Positions 7,663 to 16,800 are shown, counted from the first letter of the stretch. The stretch: 64,000 nt of DNA from Brevibacterium ihuae (GCF_900184225.1 NZ_FXWZ01000003.1:698872-762871), one strand, 5' to 3'. Notes: generated by a model from the sequence alone, not told the origin. Numbers and translations: made by a program.

Positions 7663-9489
7663 TCAGGCCCCGTCCCTGCTCGGCAGCTCGAGCCGCCGAC
7701 CCGTCCACCCCTCTCTCAGCCGCAGGTCATGGGAGGCGACGACCACCACCCCCGGATAGTCCGGCAGCGCGGCCTCGAGCTGGGTGACGACCAGGAGCGA
7801 GAGGTGGTTGGTCGGTTCGTCGAGTAGCAGGACGTCAGGCGGGTCGGCGAGCACGAGCGCGAGGGCGAGGCGCCGCCGCTGGCCGCCGCTGAGCTCGCCG
7901 ACCGGCCGGTTCTCGTCCCGCCCGGCGATGAGCCCGAAGGTCGACAGGGGCACGCGCGCGGCCATCTCCTGCCCGAGCCCGTCCGCATAGACCTGTGACG
8001 CGCTGCGCCCGCAGCCCTCGCCGCGCGGGTCGGGCAGCTCGGTCGACTGGGCGAGGAATCCGACCCGGAGGCCGCGTGCTCGGTGCACGGTCCCGCTCGT
8101 CGGCTCGAGCCGGCCGGCCAGAACGCTCATCAACGTCGACTTCCCCACCCCGTTCGCTCCGGTGACGAGCCACTTCTCCCCCGCTCCGACGGTCAGCGAG
8201 GTCGGTGCCAGCCGCCCGTCGATCGCGACCGCCGAGGCGGTGAGGACCGCGCCCGAGGCGGCGACGACCCGGCCCGCTCCGGCGCGGACCGGATGGGCGG
8301 CGCCAGCACCCCGGCCGGCGGTCTCCGTCTGCGCGCTCCGGGCGCTCCCGGCCCGCGACCCGGCGAGCAGACCGCGGAACCACAGCTGCGCCGGGGGCTT
8401 GCGGATCTGCTCGGCCTCGAGCTCGGCGAGGCGGGCCCGCGCGCTGCGCAGCCGCCGGGAGACCACCGCGGCGTTGCGGTCGGCGTAGAACTTCCTCGCT
8501 GAGCGCGCCTCGGTCCGGGGACCCCGCCCGGCATGCCCGACGGTGCCGCTGTCCGCCACGGCCGCCCGCAGGCGCGACAGCTCCTCCTGCTCATCGCGAT
8601 GCTGCTTCTCCCAGCGGTCCTGTGCATCGAGCCGCGCGAGCACGTAATCGGTGTAGGAGCCGGTGAACCGGGTGACACCCACTCCCGCACCGACGTCTCC
8701 CCCGGTGAGCACTCCGGTGAGGGCGTGCGGCAGCGGTGAGGGATCGAGGTCGACGAGGTGGCCGACGGTCGCGTCGAGGAACGCACGATCATGGGAGGCG
8801 AGCAGCACGACGCCGGACCAGGAGCGCAGGGTCCCGGTGAGGTGCCGGGCGGCGGAGTCGTCGAGGTGGTTCGTCGGCTCGTCGAGCAGCAGCACGTCCG
8901 GTCGGCTGAGCAGGAGCCAGGCGAGCGACAGTCGCGACACCTGTCCGCCGGACAGGTCGCCGGTGGGACGGTCCCGGGGGATGCCGGCGAGCCCGAGCCC
9001 CGCGACCGTCGCCTCGACGTGCGCATCGACCGACCACACGTCGAGCCGCCGAGCCCGTTCGAGCGCGGAATCGTATTCCGCGGCGGCCTGCGCATCCCCG
9101 GGCCGGCGCGCGAGGGCCGCCGCCGAGGCGTCGACCGCTGCGGCAGCCGCGCGCAGGGGTGCCACCGCATCTTCGAGAGCATCACCCACCGCGGTCCCGG
9201 CCGTGAATGGCGGTTCCTGATGGAGCAGGCCGATCCGTGCCGCTCCTCCGGGGACGCGGGCGGCGACCGCGCCGGAGTCGGGGGCGAGATGCCCGGCGGC
9301 GATCCGGAGCAGCGTCGACTTCCCGGTGCCGTTCTCGCCGATGAGACCCACCGGCGATCCGGCGGGCACGGTGAGGGTGATGTCGGTGAGCACCCGGTGG
9401 GAGCCGAAGGAGTGGGAGATCCCGTCGAGGCGCAGATGGGCTCCGCGGTTCGGCGAGGACGAGGGGAACGAAGAGGATGAGACTGACAT
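7663..9489 (-). CDS. ABC-F family ATPase (ribosome-associated type)
   Basis: The 608-residue soluble protein has two ABC domains and no membrane segments, the ABC-F architecture. Domain 1 has Walker A GENGTGKST, signature LSGGQVSR and Walker B LLLDEPTNHLD; domain 2 has GANGVGKST, LSGGQRRR and LLLDEPTNHLS. The interdomain linker (about residues 290-390) is charged and partly helical (Q-R-H-R-D-E-Q-E-E-L), where ABC-F proteins reach the ribosomal P/E site. ABC-F members protect ribosomes from antibiotics or resolve stalled translation; which applies cannot be told. The ATG at 9489 is the best start; upstream lies a possible mini-leader. Confidence 0.88.
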   Translation of the reverse strand: MSVSSSSFPSSSPNRGAHLRLDGISHSFGSHRVLTDITLTVPAGSPVGLIGENGTGKSTLLRIAAGHLAPDSGAVAARVPGGAARIGLLHQEPPFTAGTAVGDALEDAVAPLRAAAAAVDASAAALARRPGDAQAAAEYDSALERARRLDVWSVDAHVEATVAGLGLAGIPRDRPTGDLSGGQVSRLSLAWLLLSRPDVLLLDEPTNHLDDSAARHLTGTLRSWSGVVLLASHDRAFLDATVGHLVDLDPSPLPHALTGVLTGGDVGAGVGVTRFTGSYTDYVLARLDAQDRWEKQHRDEQEELSRLRAAVADSGTVGHAGRGPRTEARSARKFYADRNAAVVSRRLRSARARLAELEAEQIRKPPAQLWFRGLLAGSRAGSARSAQTETAGRGAGAAHPVRAGAGRVVAASGAVLTASAVAIDGRLAPTSLTVGAGEKWLVTGANGVGKSTLMSVLAGRLEPTSGTVHRARGLRVGFLAQSTELPDPRGEGCGRSASQVYADGLGQEMAARVPLSTFGLIAGRDENRPVGELSGGQRRRLALALVLADPPDVLLLDEPTNHLSLLVVTQLEAALPDYPGVVVVASHDLRLREGWTGRRLELPSRDGA

Positions 9490-9579
9490 GATGACCCATG
9501 CAGACGTCGATGGTCCCGCCGGGCGCACGGCCGCAGCGCGGGAGGGGGCGACATCAGCTCTTCATGGTCACCCAGTGTA
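9490..9579 (-). promoter_or_regulatory. Promoter and possible mini-ORF leader of the ABC-F gene
   Basis: On the minus strand TACACT (9574-9579) is followed eight bases later by ATG-AAG-AGC-TGA (9565-9554), a three-codon frame M-K-S. Its TGA overlaps a second ATG (9554) that begins M-S-P-P-P-A and runs past the ABC-F start in another frame. Antibiotic-resistance ABC-F genes are often controlled by short upstream frames; whether this one is translated is inference. Confidence 0.35.
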
Positions 9580-9652
9580 GCGGGCGGGACCGAGCAGGCC
9601 GGTCACAGCGCGGCCGGCCCGGTCGCACAGCACGTTCGGACGCGCCGTGGGC

Positions 9653-11746
9653 TCAGGCGCGCAGGGCGAGTGCGAAGGGCAGGACGGCGGCGGCCCCGGC
9701 GCGACGGAGCTCTCGGGCGGCCGCGGTCATCGTCCAGCGGGAGACGATCTCGTCGTCGACGAGCAGCACCGTGCGGCCGTCCACCGCGGCGGCGAGCTCA
9801 GGGCTCACCGCGAAGGCGTCGTGGACGTCGCGCACCCGGAATGCGCTGTTGACGTCGGGACTGCCGGCCGCCCGGCGGGCGATCAGCGGGCCGGCGTCCT
9901 CGAGCCGACCGACGCGCGCGAGCTCCGCGGCGAGCGAGGCGACCGTCGCGGGACGGCGTGCGTTGGGGACCGCGACGACGACTTCAGGGCGGGTGTCCCA
10001 GTTCCAGTCGGCGAGCACGCGGACGCAGTGCTTCCCGATGTCCGACGGCACGGGCCGGTCCTCCGCACCGGGGTCGAGGAACTCGCGGAGGAGCTGACCG
10101 GGACCGAGGTCGGTGAGCCGGGCGACGACTCGACCGACCTCGCTCCGCTCCCCCTCCGGGATCCGGCCCTTGAGCTCGACGCCGATCGACGGCAGTCCCG
10201 TCGGCCAGGACACCCGGGGCTCCACCGGCAGTCCGACGGCACTGAGCACCGAGCGGGCGGCCGTGCGACCGGATTCGGACACCGCATCCGACCACCACTG
10301 ACCCGCGCAGGTGTCGCACCGCCCGCAGTCCGCGGCCTCCGGATCGTCAAGCTGTTCGGCGAGGAAGCGCATGCGGCAGCCGGCGGCGGCCTCGTAGTCG
10401 AGCATCGCTGCGGCCTCGCGCCTCCGGGCGGCCGCGACGTTCGCATAGCGCTCCGCGTCGTAGGTCCACCCGCGTCCGGTGGAGACGAAGCCGCCGGCCA
10501 CCCGGTCGACCGCGCCGTCGACCTGGAGAGTCTTGAGCAGGAGATCGAGGCGGGACCGCCTGACCCCGACGAGGGTCTCGAGACGGGGAACCGACAGGGG
10601 TGCGCCGCCGGCATCCGCGAGCGCCGCGAGCACGGCGGTCGCGTCATCCTCCTCCGGCATCGAGGCCGTCGCGAAGTACTCCCAGATGTCCTCGTCCTCC
10701 GCACCGGGCAGCAGCAGGACATCGGCGGACTCGGTGGCGCGGCCGGCACGGCCGACCTGCTGGTAGTACGCCACGGGCGAGGAGGGTGCACCCAGGTGGA
10801 CGACGAATCCGAGGTCGGGCTTGTCGAAGCCCATCCCCAGGGCCGAGGTCGCGACGAGCGCCTTGAGCCGGTTCGCCTTGAGGTCGCCCTCGAGCCGCTC
10901 CCGCTCCTCCGGATCCGTGCCGCCGGTGTACGCGGCGACGTCCCACCCGGAGTCGCGCAGGGCACGGGCGGTGTCCTGCGCGGCGGCGACGGTGAGCGTG
11001 TAGATGATGCCGGAGCCGGTGAGATCGCCGAGGTGCTCGGCGAGCCACGCGATGCGTACGCTCGGCGGGCGGACGGGTGCGACACCGAGGCGCAGCGAGG
11101 CCCGCGACAGGGGTCCGCGGATGACGAGGGTGTCGGTGCCGAGCTGGTCGGCGACATCGTCGACCACCCGCGCGTTGGCCGTCGCCGTGGTCGCGAGGAC
11201 GGGGAGATCCCCCGGCAGAACCGCCAGCAGGGCACCGATGCGCCGGTAGTCCGGGCGGAAGTCGTGGCCCCAGTCGGAGATGCAGTGGGCCTCGTCGACG
11301 ACGATCATCCCCACCTCGGTGAGCAGGTCTCCGAGCACGTGGTCGCGGAACTTCGGATTGGTGAGACGCTCCGGGGAGATGAGGAGGACGTCCACGGCAC
11401 CGGCGCCGAGGTCCGCGAGCACCGAGTCCCATTCGGTGACGTTGGAGGAATTCAGGGTCACCGCGTGCACACCGGCGCGGGCGGCGGCCTCGACCTGGTC
11501 GCGCATGAGCGCAAGCAGCGGGGAGATGATGAGGGAGGGACCGCGGCCTGAGGCGCGGAGGAGCTTCGCCGCGACGAAGTAGACCGCGGACTTGCCCCAC
11601 CCGGTGCGCTGGACGACGAGCGCGCGACGTCGCCCGGCCACGAGCGCCTCGATCGCCTCGAACTGCCCCGGATGGAAGGCGGCGTCCTGCCGTCCGGTGA
11701 GCTCCCGCAGTGCGGCGAGGGCCTGGGTGCCGAGTGCGCTGTCCAT
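9653..11746 (-). CDS. RecQ-family DNA helicase with C-terminal phosphoribosyltransferase-like domain
   Basis: The 697-residue protein carries superfamily 2 helicase motifs: Walker A variant RTGWGKS (about residue 42), DEAHCISDWGHDFRPDYRRI (motif II and the aromatic-rich loop typical of RecQ), ATTATA, and the arginine-finger motif QQVGRAGRA. A Cys cluster (C-RMRF...CGRCDTC) matches the RecQ zinc-binding subdomain. The last 180 residues do not look like HRDC; they contain VVVAVPNARR and TVLLVDDEIVSRWT, the PRPP-loop pattern of ComF-like phosphoribosyltransferases. This fused architecture is known in actinobacteria. Start 11746 follows TAGACT by seven bases (leaderless). Confidence 0.88.
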   Translation of the reverse strand: MDSALGTQALAALRELTGRQDAAFHPGQFEAIEALVAGRRRALVVQRTGWGKSAVYFVAAKLLRASGRGPSLIISPLLALMRDQVEAAARAGVHAVTLNSSNVTEWDSVLADLGAGAVDVLLISPERLTNPKFRDHVLGDLLTEVGMIVVDEAHCISDWGHDFRPDYRRIGALLAVLPGDLPVLATTATANARVVDDVADQLGTDTLVIRGPLSRASLRLGVAPVRPPSVRIAWLAEHLGDLTGSGIIYTLTVAAAQDTARALRDSGWDVAAYTGGTDPEERERLEGDLKANRLKALVATSALGMGFDKPDLGFVVHLGAPSSPVAYYQQVGRAGRATESADVLLLPGAEDEDIWEYFATASMPEEDDATAVLAALADAGGAPLSVPRLETLVGVRRSRLDLLLKTLQVDGAVDRVAGGFVSTGRGWTYDAERYANVAAARRREAAAMLDYEAAAGCRMRFLAEQLDDPEAADCGRCDTCAGQWWSDAVSESGRTAARSVLSAVGLPVEPRVSWPTGLPSIGVELKGRIPEGERSEVGRVVARLTDLGPGQLLREFLDPGAEDRPVPSDIGKHCVRVLADWNWDTRPEVVVAVPNARRPATVASLAAELARVGRLEDAGPLIARRAAGSPDVNSAFRVRDVHDAFAVSPELAAAVDGRTVLLVDDEIVSRWTMTAAARELRRAGAAAVLPFALALRA

Positions 11747-11814
11747 GCCGCCGAGTCTAGGAGGGGGCACGGACACGGGTGCCATGACCCCGGACCCGGC
11801 GTAGACTGCCGGTC
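11747..11814. promoter_or_regulatory. Divergent leaderless promoter pair
   Basis: TAGACT occurs once on each strand: minus-strand 11754-11759 for the helicase gene and plus-strand 11802-11807 for the DUF2218 gene. Each ends seven bases before its ATG. The 68-bp intergenic space thus holds two back-to-back promoters with the same -10 sequence and no room for ribosome-binding sites. Confidence 0.65.
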
Positions 11815-12174
11815 ATGACCGACACCGACACCCGCCCGGTCGTCTCGACCGCGCATGTCACGACCGATCGCCCCGGCCGCTACGCCAAGCAGCTCGTGTC
11901 CCACATGGGCCGGAAGACCCAGGCCGCCTGGGACCCGGAGACCGGGAAGGGCACGATCGAGTTCGCCGACGGCGCCGTCCTCGCAACCCTCACCGACCGC
12001 GCCGACTCGCTCGACATCGAGATCACCGCCCCGGCGGACTCCGTCGAGCGCTTCGAGGGGGTCGTCGGTCGGCACCTCGTGCGGTTCGGCAGCCGCGACG
12101 AGCTCGTGTGCACCTGGACGCGATCGGACGGCTCGCCGGGCACCGAGCAGCGCCACACCGGCGACGAGGGCTGA
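11815..12174 (+). CDS. DUF2218 family protein
   Basis: The 119-residue protein matches the DUF2218 pattern: an opening strand, then TDRPGRYAKQLVSHMGRK, a GKGTIEFADG turn, and alternating strands with a conserved LDIEITAP segment, ending near GRHLVRFG. Family members are often encoded near iron-siderophore or FMN-reductase genes and are proposed to be small SHOCT-size beta proteins of unknown biochemical role. Here the gene is isolated, divergent from the helicase gene and leaderless. No active-site residues are assigned. Confidence 0.8.
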   Translation: MTDTDTRPVVSTAHVTTDRPGRYAKQLVSHMGRKTQAAWDPETGKGTIEFADGAVLATLTDRADSLDIEITAPADSVERFEGVVGRHLVRFGSRDELVCTWTRSDGSPGTEQRHTGDEG

Positions 12175-12184
12175 CCCGCCGGGC

Positions 12185-12937
12185 TCAGCCGGCCTGCGAC
12201 TCCAGGCTGTCGCGGATCTGCTCCGCTGCGGAGACGAGGTCCTCCTCCACGTCGGGGTTGACGGTCGACACCCCGATGAGGGAGATGAGCGCGGAGCCGA
12301 CCGGCAGGTGGACGAAGGTGTTCGTCACCTCGACCCCCTGAAACCCGACTTTCATGTCATAGGCCGTCGCTCCCTCGATCCCGACATCGACGGGCTCGAT
12401 GCTCGACTCAGCGGGGCCGCCGGTACCCTCCATGTCGATCGTCATCGTCGCGCACGGTGCGACGAGACTTTCCTGGGCGGTGATCGCCTCCTCGACCGCT
12501 TCGCTCGAGTCGAGTGCGATTCCGCCGGCGCTCATCCCCGAATCCTGCGCGATCCCCACGACGCCGGACGAGGAATCCGGCATATGGCCCACCGCCTCCT
12601 CATACGCGGTCGCGCATTCCGCCGGCTCGATCCCGACCTCGCTGGGATCGAAGCTGAAATCCCCGAGATCGCTCGACTCGCTCACCGAGAACGACGCCCC
12701 GTCGAGATCCACGGACTCGATCGCGGTGCGGATCTGATCATCGGTGTACACCGTCTCCGGCTCGCCGCCGATCGCGGCACCGGACCCGGAGTCGTCCGCC
12801 TCGGCGCCCTCGGCGCTCGACTGCTCGTCGGCCGCACCACCGCCCGCGTCGCCGCCGCCGGAGCAGCCGGCGAGGACGAGCGCGGAGCCGAGGACGGTCG
12901 CGGTGAACACGGGGCGGAGGCAGGAGGGGAGGCGCAT
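12185..12937 (-). CDS. Secreted lipoprotein, unknown function
   Basis: The 250-residue protein begins with an export signal ending in the lipobox LAGC (acylated Cys about residue 25), then a Gly/Ser/Asp/Glu-rich flexible linker to about residue 60, and a compact acidic domain of about 190 residues with two cysteines (A-E-C-A-T-A and A-P-C-A-T) that may form a disulphide. The layout resembles actinobacterial sensor-like or PknH-like lipoproteins, but I recognise no family. GAAAGGA stands seven bases before the ATG. It follows the TRAP genes on the same strand after about 185 bp, probably as its own unit. Confidence 0.7.
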   Translation of the reverse strand: MRLPSCLRPVFTATVLGSALVLAGCSGGGDAGGGAADEQSSAEGAEADDSGSGAAIGGEPETVYTDDQIRTAIESVDLDGASFSVSESSDLGDFSFDPSEVGIEPAECATAYEEAVGHMPDSSSGVVGIAQDSGMSAGGIALDSSEAVEEAITAQESLVAPCATMTIDMEGTGGPAESSIEPVDVGIEGATAYDMKVGFQGVEVTNTFVHLPVGSALISLIGVSTVNPDVEEDLVSAAEQIRDSLESQAG

Positions 12938-13122
12938 GGCGGTTCCTTTCGAGCGCCGGGCGGGAGCCGGCAGGGGGTGGTCCTCCTCAGGCTACCCTCG
13001 GCCGGTTCGGCGGCGGACCCTGCAGTGTTCCGATCCGAGCACACCACCGGATCCCCGGCCCTGCACTCGAGCCGGCAGCCCGGGCATGAACCCGACCCGC
13101 TCCGCTCGGTCGCCGCCAGGGA

Positions 13123-15087
13123 TCAGATGTTCCGCAGCGAGAGCTCGCCCTGCTTCTTCGCCATGACCACGATGGCGCCGATGGACAGCACGAGGACGCC
13201 GATCCCGATGAGATCGAGGAGTCCGTCCGGGGTGAGGAAGAGGATCGAGCCCGCGACGAGTGCGATGCGCACCACCCACGGGACGACGACCATGAGGAAT
13301 CCCTCCGCCGCGACGGCGAGGAGGAGCACGCCGACGGTCGCCGTGAAGACCACCTGGACCGCCTCGAGCACCTGGACGTCCTGCATGAGGAGCACCGGGT
13401 TGTAGACGAACACGAACGGCACCACGTAGCCCGCGAGCGCGAGCTTCATGGCGGCGAATCCGGTGCGCATGGGATCGCCCCCGGACAGGCCCGCCGCCGC
13501 GAAGGCCGCGAGCGCGACCGGCGGGGTGATATTGGCGAACAGTCCGAAGTAGAACACGAACAGGTGGGCGGCGAGCGGTTCGACGCCGAGCTGGGTGAGG
13601 GCGGGGGCCGCCATCGTCGCGGTGATGATGTAGGCCGGGATCGACGGCAGTCCCATGCCGAGGATGATGCAGGCGAGTGCGGTCATGATGAGGGTCGGCA
13701 GGAGGAAACCGCCGCCGATCGTCACGATCGCGTTCGCGAGCTTGACGCCGAATCCGGTCTGCGTCGCGACGCCGACGATGATGCCCACGCAGGCACAGGC
13801 GACCGCGACGGACACCGCGGTGACCGCACCGTCGCGGAGCGCGCCGATGATGTCGCCGAAGCCCATCCGGGTGGTCTTCCGGAGCATCGCGACGGCGACC
13901 GTGACGAAGACCGTGGTGACCGCGGCGAAGAGGATCGTGAAGCCGCTGAAGAACAGCATGTAGAGAAGGTACGCGAGCGGGATGAGGAGGTGGCCGCGCT
14001 CCTTGATGACGTCCCAGACGAGCGGCAGGTTCTCCCGCGAGATCCCCTTGAGGCCCAGTCGGGTGGCCCGGAGGTGCACCTGCGCGATGATGCCGAGGTA
14101 GTACAGCAGCGCCGGCACGATCGCGACGAGGGCGATCGTCCGATACGGGATGCCCAGCGTCTCGGCCATGATGAAGGCCGCGGCACCCATAATCGGGGGC
14201 AGGATCTGCCCGCCGACCGAGGCCGAGGCTTCGACTCCGCCGGCGAAGTTCGGCTTGTACCCGATCTTCTTCATGAGCGGGATGGTGAAGGCGCCGGTGG
14301 TGACAACGTTGGCGATCGCGGAACCGTTGATCGAGCCGAGGAAGCCCGAGGCGATGACGGCGACCTTCGCCGGCCCGCCGCGCGTCTGGCCGGCGAGCGC
14401 GAGGGCGATGTCGTTGAAGAACTGTCCCATGCCCGACCGCTGGAGGAACGCGCCGAACAGGATGAAGAGGAAGATGTAGGTCGAGGACACGCCGACGGCC
14501 GTGGAGTACACGCCCTCGGTAGTGGTGAGCATGAAGTTGAGGATCGTGTCGAAGTCGTAGCCGCGGTGCCGGAACAGGCCCGGCATGGACCGCCCGTAGT
14601 AGTCGTAGAGGACGAAGAGGATCGCGAGCGCGGGCAGGATCCAGCCGGTGAGCCGCCGGGCGCCTTCGAGAACGACGAAGAGGAGGACGCCGCCCATGAC
14701 GACGTCGATGGTCTCGAACCGTCCCCCGCGCGCGACGATCGTCTCGTAGTTCGTCGCGAGATAGATCGCCACCGAGGCCGAGGCGGCGATGAGGATCCAG
14801 TCGAACCACGGGATGGTGTGGCGCTTCTCCTTCTGGTACGGGCGGTAGATCGCGAATGCGAGGACGAGGATCGCGGCGACGTGGATGCTGCGGTGGACGA
14901 GGGTGGGCGGGGTGCCGAGCAGCGCGGTCCACACGTGGTAGACCGACAGGCCGACGGCCACGATCGTCACCGGCCACTTGAGGAACGTCGTGTCGACGTC
15001 GCGGGTGCGGGATTCGCGGTCGTACTTCTCCAGCGTCTCCTGGTCGACGACCTCGGCCTCGGCGAGGGGCTGCGGATTGTGGCTCAT
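13123..15087 (-). CDS. TRAP transporter fused permease (DctQ-DctM)
   Basis: The 654-residue membrane protein is the fused 4TM/12TM permease found with TAXI-type TRAP systems. The N-terminal part (about residues 1-160) has four helices; the large subunit follows with the signatures GSINGSAIANVVTTGAFTIP, GGQILPPIMGAAAFIMAE and GMGLPSIPAYIITA, which form the paired hairpin loops of the DctM fold. It imports a solute with a Na+ or H+ gradient after delivery by the binding protein encoded upstream. The ATG at 15087 has only a weak purine run before it and starts 11 bases after the DUF1850 stop, so coupling is likely. Confidence 0.93.
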   Translation of the reverse strand: MSHNPQPLAEAEVVDQETLEKYDRESRTRDVDTTFLKWPVTIVAVGLSVYHVWTALLGTPPTLVHRSIHVAAILVLAFAIYRPYQKEKRHTIPWFDWILIAASASVAIYLATNYETIVARGGRFETIDVVMGGVLLFVVLEGARRLTGWILPALAILFVLYDYYGRSMPGLFRHRGYDFDTILNFMLTTTEGVYSTAVGVSSTYIFLFILFGAFLQRSGMGQFFNDIALALAGQTRGGPAKVAVIASGFLGSINGSAIANVVTTGAFTIPLMKKIGYKPNFAGGVEASASVGGQILPPIMGAAAFIMAETLGIPYRTIALVAIVPALLYYLGIIAQVHLRATRLGLKGISRENLPLVWDVIKERGHLLIPLAYLLYMLFFSGFTILFAAVTTVFVTVAVAMLRKTTRMGFGDIIGALRDGAVTAVSVAVACACVGIIVGVATQTGFGVKLANAIVTIGGGFLLPTLIMTALACIILGMGLPSIPAYIITATMAAPALTQLGVEPLAAHLFVFYFGLFANITPPVALAAFAAAGLSGGDPMRTGFAAMKLALAGYVVPFVFVYNPVLLMQDVQVLEAVQVVFTATVGVLLLAVAAEGFLMVVVPWVVRIALVAGSILFLTPDGLLDLIGIGVLVLSIGAIVVMAKKQGELSLRNI

Positions 15088-15098
15088 GGGATTCGCTT

Positions 15099-15548
15099 TC
15101 AGACGACTGCCATCTCGACGCGGCAGTGATGCGGAACGGCTTGCGGGGCGATGAGCAGGGTGTCGCCCAGGGTGATGCGATGGTCGACGCGGTGGGAGTG
15201 GATCCAGCGCACTGCGTCGAAGGTGAGATCGAGTCCGCACATCCGGGTCTGATCCCCGGAGTAGGAGACCTCCGGTGCCCCGGACGGAGTGCCCGCCCCG
15301 GTCAGGCTCATCTCGGTGCAGTCGAGGACGAGGGTGCGACCGGCGACCCGGTAGTACTCCGTCCACGGGGTGCCGTCGACGGAATGGATCCACGAGAACG
15401 TGAGGACGTCGCCGTCGGCCACCGGGATCCGGGCGAACTCCCGCGATCCCGGCCGCTGCTCCCGGACGACGAGAGCGGTGACCGGGGTCGCCGAGGTGAG
15501 GAACGGAAGTGCGAGCGCCCACGCCAGCACCCCGCGACGGGCGATCAC
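15099..15548 (-). CDS. DUF1850 protein of the TRAP cluster
   Basis: The 149-residue protein has an N-terminal hydrophobic export segment (about residues 6-26) followed by a domain with FSWIHSVDGTPWTEYYRV, which is the DUF1850 signature (HSV..TP..E.Y). DUF1850 genes regularly sit between the TAXI binding protein and the fused TRAP permease, as here, so an accessory role in that transporter is likely. Its biochemical function is not known. The stop lies 11 bp before the permease start; the upstream binding-protein gene ends 42 bp away. Confidence 0.85.
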   Translation of the reverse strand: MIARRGVLAWALALPFLTSATPVTALVVREQRPGSREFARIPVADGDVLTFSWIHSVDGTPWTEYYRVAGRTLVLDCTEMSLTGAGTPSGAPEVSYSGDQTRMCGLDLTFDAVRWIHSHRVDHRITLGDTLLIAPQAVPHHCRVEMAVV

Positions 15549-15590
15549 CGCGATCGCCGCCGCGGGGCGCTGTCACGCGTGCTCATCCGA

Positions 15591-16586
15591 TCAGCTGCCG
15601 GCTTCGTCGTAGTAGCGCTGGGCACCCGGATGGATGTCGGTGACGGTGACGTTCGTGGCGTTCTCGAGCGTGATGTCGTTCGCCGCATTGTGCGTCGCGT
15701 GGATCTGATCGATGTTGTCGAAGATCGCCTGGGTGATCTCGTAGACCGCATCCTCGCTGAGCTCCGGACTGGCGAGCAGCAGGTTCGGGATGGTGAGGGT
15801 CTCGGCGGCCTCTGCGGTGTCATAGACGTCCGCGGGCACCTCGCCCTCGCCGAAGTAGTCGTAGTCGTTGAGGAGGTTCTCCCGGCCCTCGCCGGTGATC
15901 GGCACGACCTTGACGTCCTCGGTGGTCGACAGGTCGGTGACCGCGGAGTTCGGCAGACCGCTGGTGACGAACGCGGCATCGACCTGGCCGTTCTTCATCT
16001 GATCGATCGCCTCGGCGTAGGACAGGTAGTCGGCGGTGAAGTCGTCGTAGCTCATGCCGTACGCGTCGACGACCGTGCGGGCGTTGAGCTCGACACCGGA
16101 GTTGATGTCGCCGACCGACACCCGCTTGCCCGCGAGGTCCTCGACGGATTCGATGCCGCTGCCTTCGACGGTGATGAGCTGGAGGTACTGGTCGTAGAGG
16201 TTGGCGATGGCCGGCAGCGAGTCGACCGCTCCGCTCTCCTCGAACGGTCCGGCACCCTCGAGCGCCTGGGTGGTCGCATCGGCCATCGCGAAGGCCACCT
16301 CGGCGCCGCCGTCGGTGAGGAGGGTGATGTTCTCGACCGAGGCGCCGGTGGCCTGCACGGAGGTGTCGGATCCGAGCTCGCTCGCGAGCAGCTCCGACAT
16401 CCCGGCGCCCACCTGGTAGTAGACGCCGGAGGAGCCGCCGGTCGCGATGGTGATGAACTCGGTGCCGAGGTCGCCCTCGCCCTCTGCGGATCCGCCGCCT
16501 CCGCCGCCGCTGCCACCTCCGCAGGCGGAGAGGACGAGTGCGGCCGAGGCCAGGCCGGCGGTGAGAAGTGTGTTCCGAGTGCGCAT
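15591..16586 (-). CDS. TAXI-family TRAP substrate-binding lipoprotein
   Basis: The 331-residue protein has a lipoprotein signal (lipobox LSAC) and a Gly/Ser linker, then the TAXI domain: TIATGGSSGVYYQVGAGMSE opens it, AFAMADATTQA marks the binding lobe, and DAAFVTSGLPN and the final HPGA..YY complete the fold. TAXI proteins capture small carboxylates, glutamate-like or other solutes and hand them to the fused permease; the ligand is not deducible. It is the first gene of the three-gene transporter operon on the minus strand and starts about 260 bp from the riboflavin promoter. Confidence 0.92.
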   Translation of the reverse strand: MRTRNTLLTAGLASAALVLSACGGGSGGGGGGSAEGEGDLGTEFITIATGGSSGVYYQVGAGMSELLASELGSDTSVQATGASVENITLLTDGGAEVAFAMADATTQALEGAGPFEESGAVDSLPAIANLYDQYLQLITVEGSGIESVEDLAGKRVSVGDINSGVELNARTVVDAYGMSYDDFTADYLSYAEAIDQMKNGQVDAAFVTSGLPNSAVTDLSTTEDVKVVPITGEGRENLLNDYDYFGEGEVPADVYDTAEAAETLTIPNLLLASPELSEDAVYEITQAIFDNIDQIHATHNAANDITLENATNVTVTDIHPGAQRYYDEAGS

Positions 16587-16710
16587 GCGTGCTCCCTGTC
16601 GACGTCGATGTCGGTTGCGTGTGTTCGTTCCGGAGGCCGTGAGGGCCGGTCGGAGGGTGTCCGTCCACCCTATGAGTAATCCACGTCACACCCCGGAGGA
16701 CGGGCCATCC

Positions 16711-16800
16711 CGTTACGGAAGCGTTACGGCCCGCGTGGTCGGGGACGTTCCCCGCCCTGCGCGTGAGCCGACGACCCCGGGCACGTGACCGAACGGTGAC
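16711..16800. promoter_or_regulatory. Two pairs of 11-bp-spaced direct repeats upstream of the TRAP operon
   Basis: GTTAC-N6-GTTAC (16712-16727, within CGTTACGG repeats) and GTGAC-N6-GTGAC (16785-16800) are both direct repeats with an 11-bp period. That spacing is typical of OmpR/PhoB-class response-regulator boxes. They lie between the TAXI gene start (minus) and the riboflavin promoter (plus). The regulator is not identified. Confidence 0.4.

Noticed and set aside
9647..11551. Long plus-strand frame of 634 codons
   Set aside because: It is antisense to the RecQ-type helicase with all motifs on the minus strand; composition is Gly/Arg/Asp-rich shadow coding.
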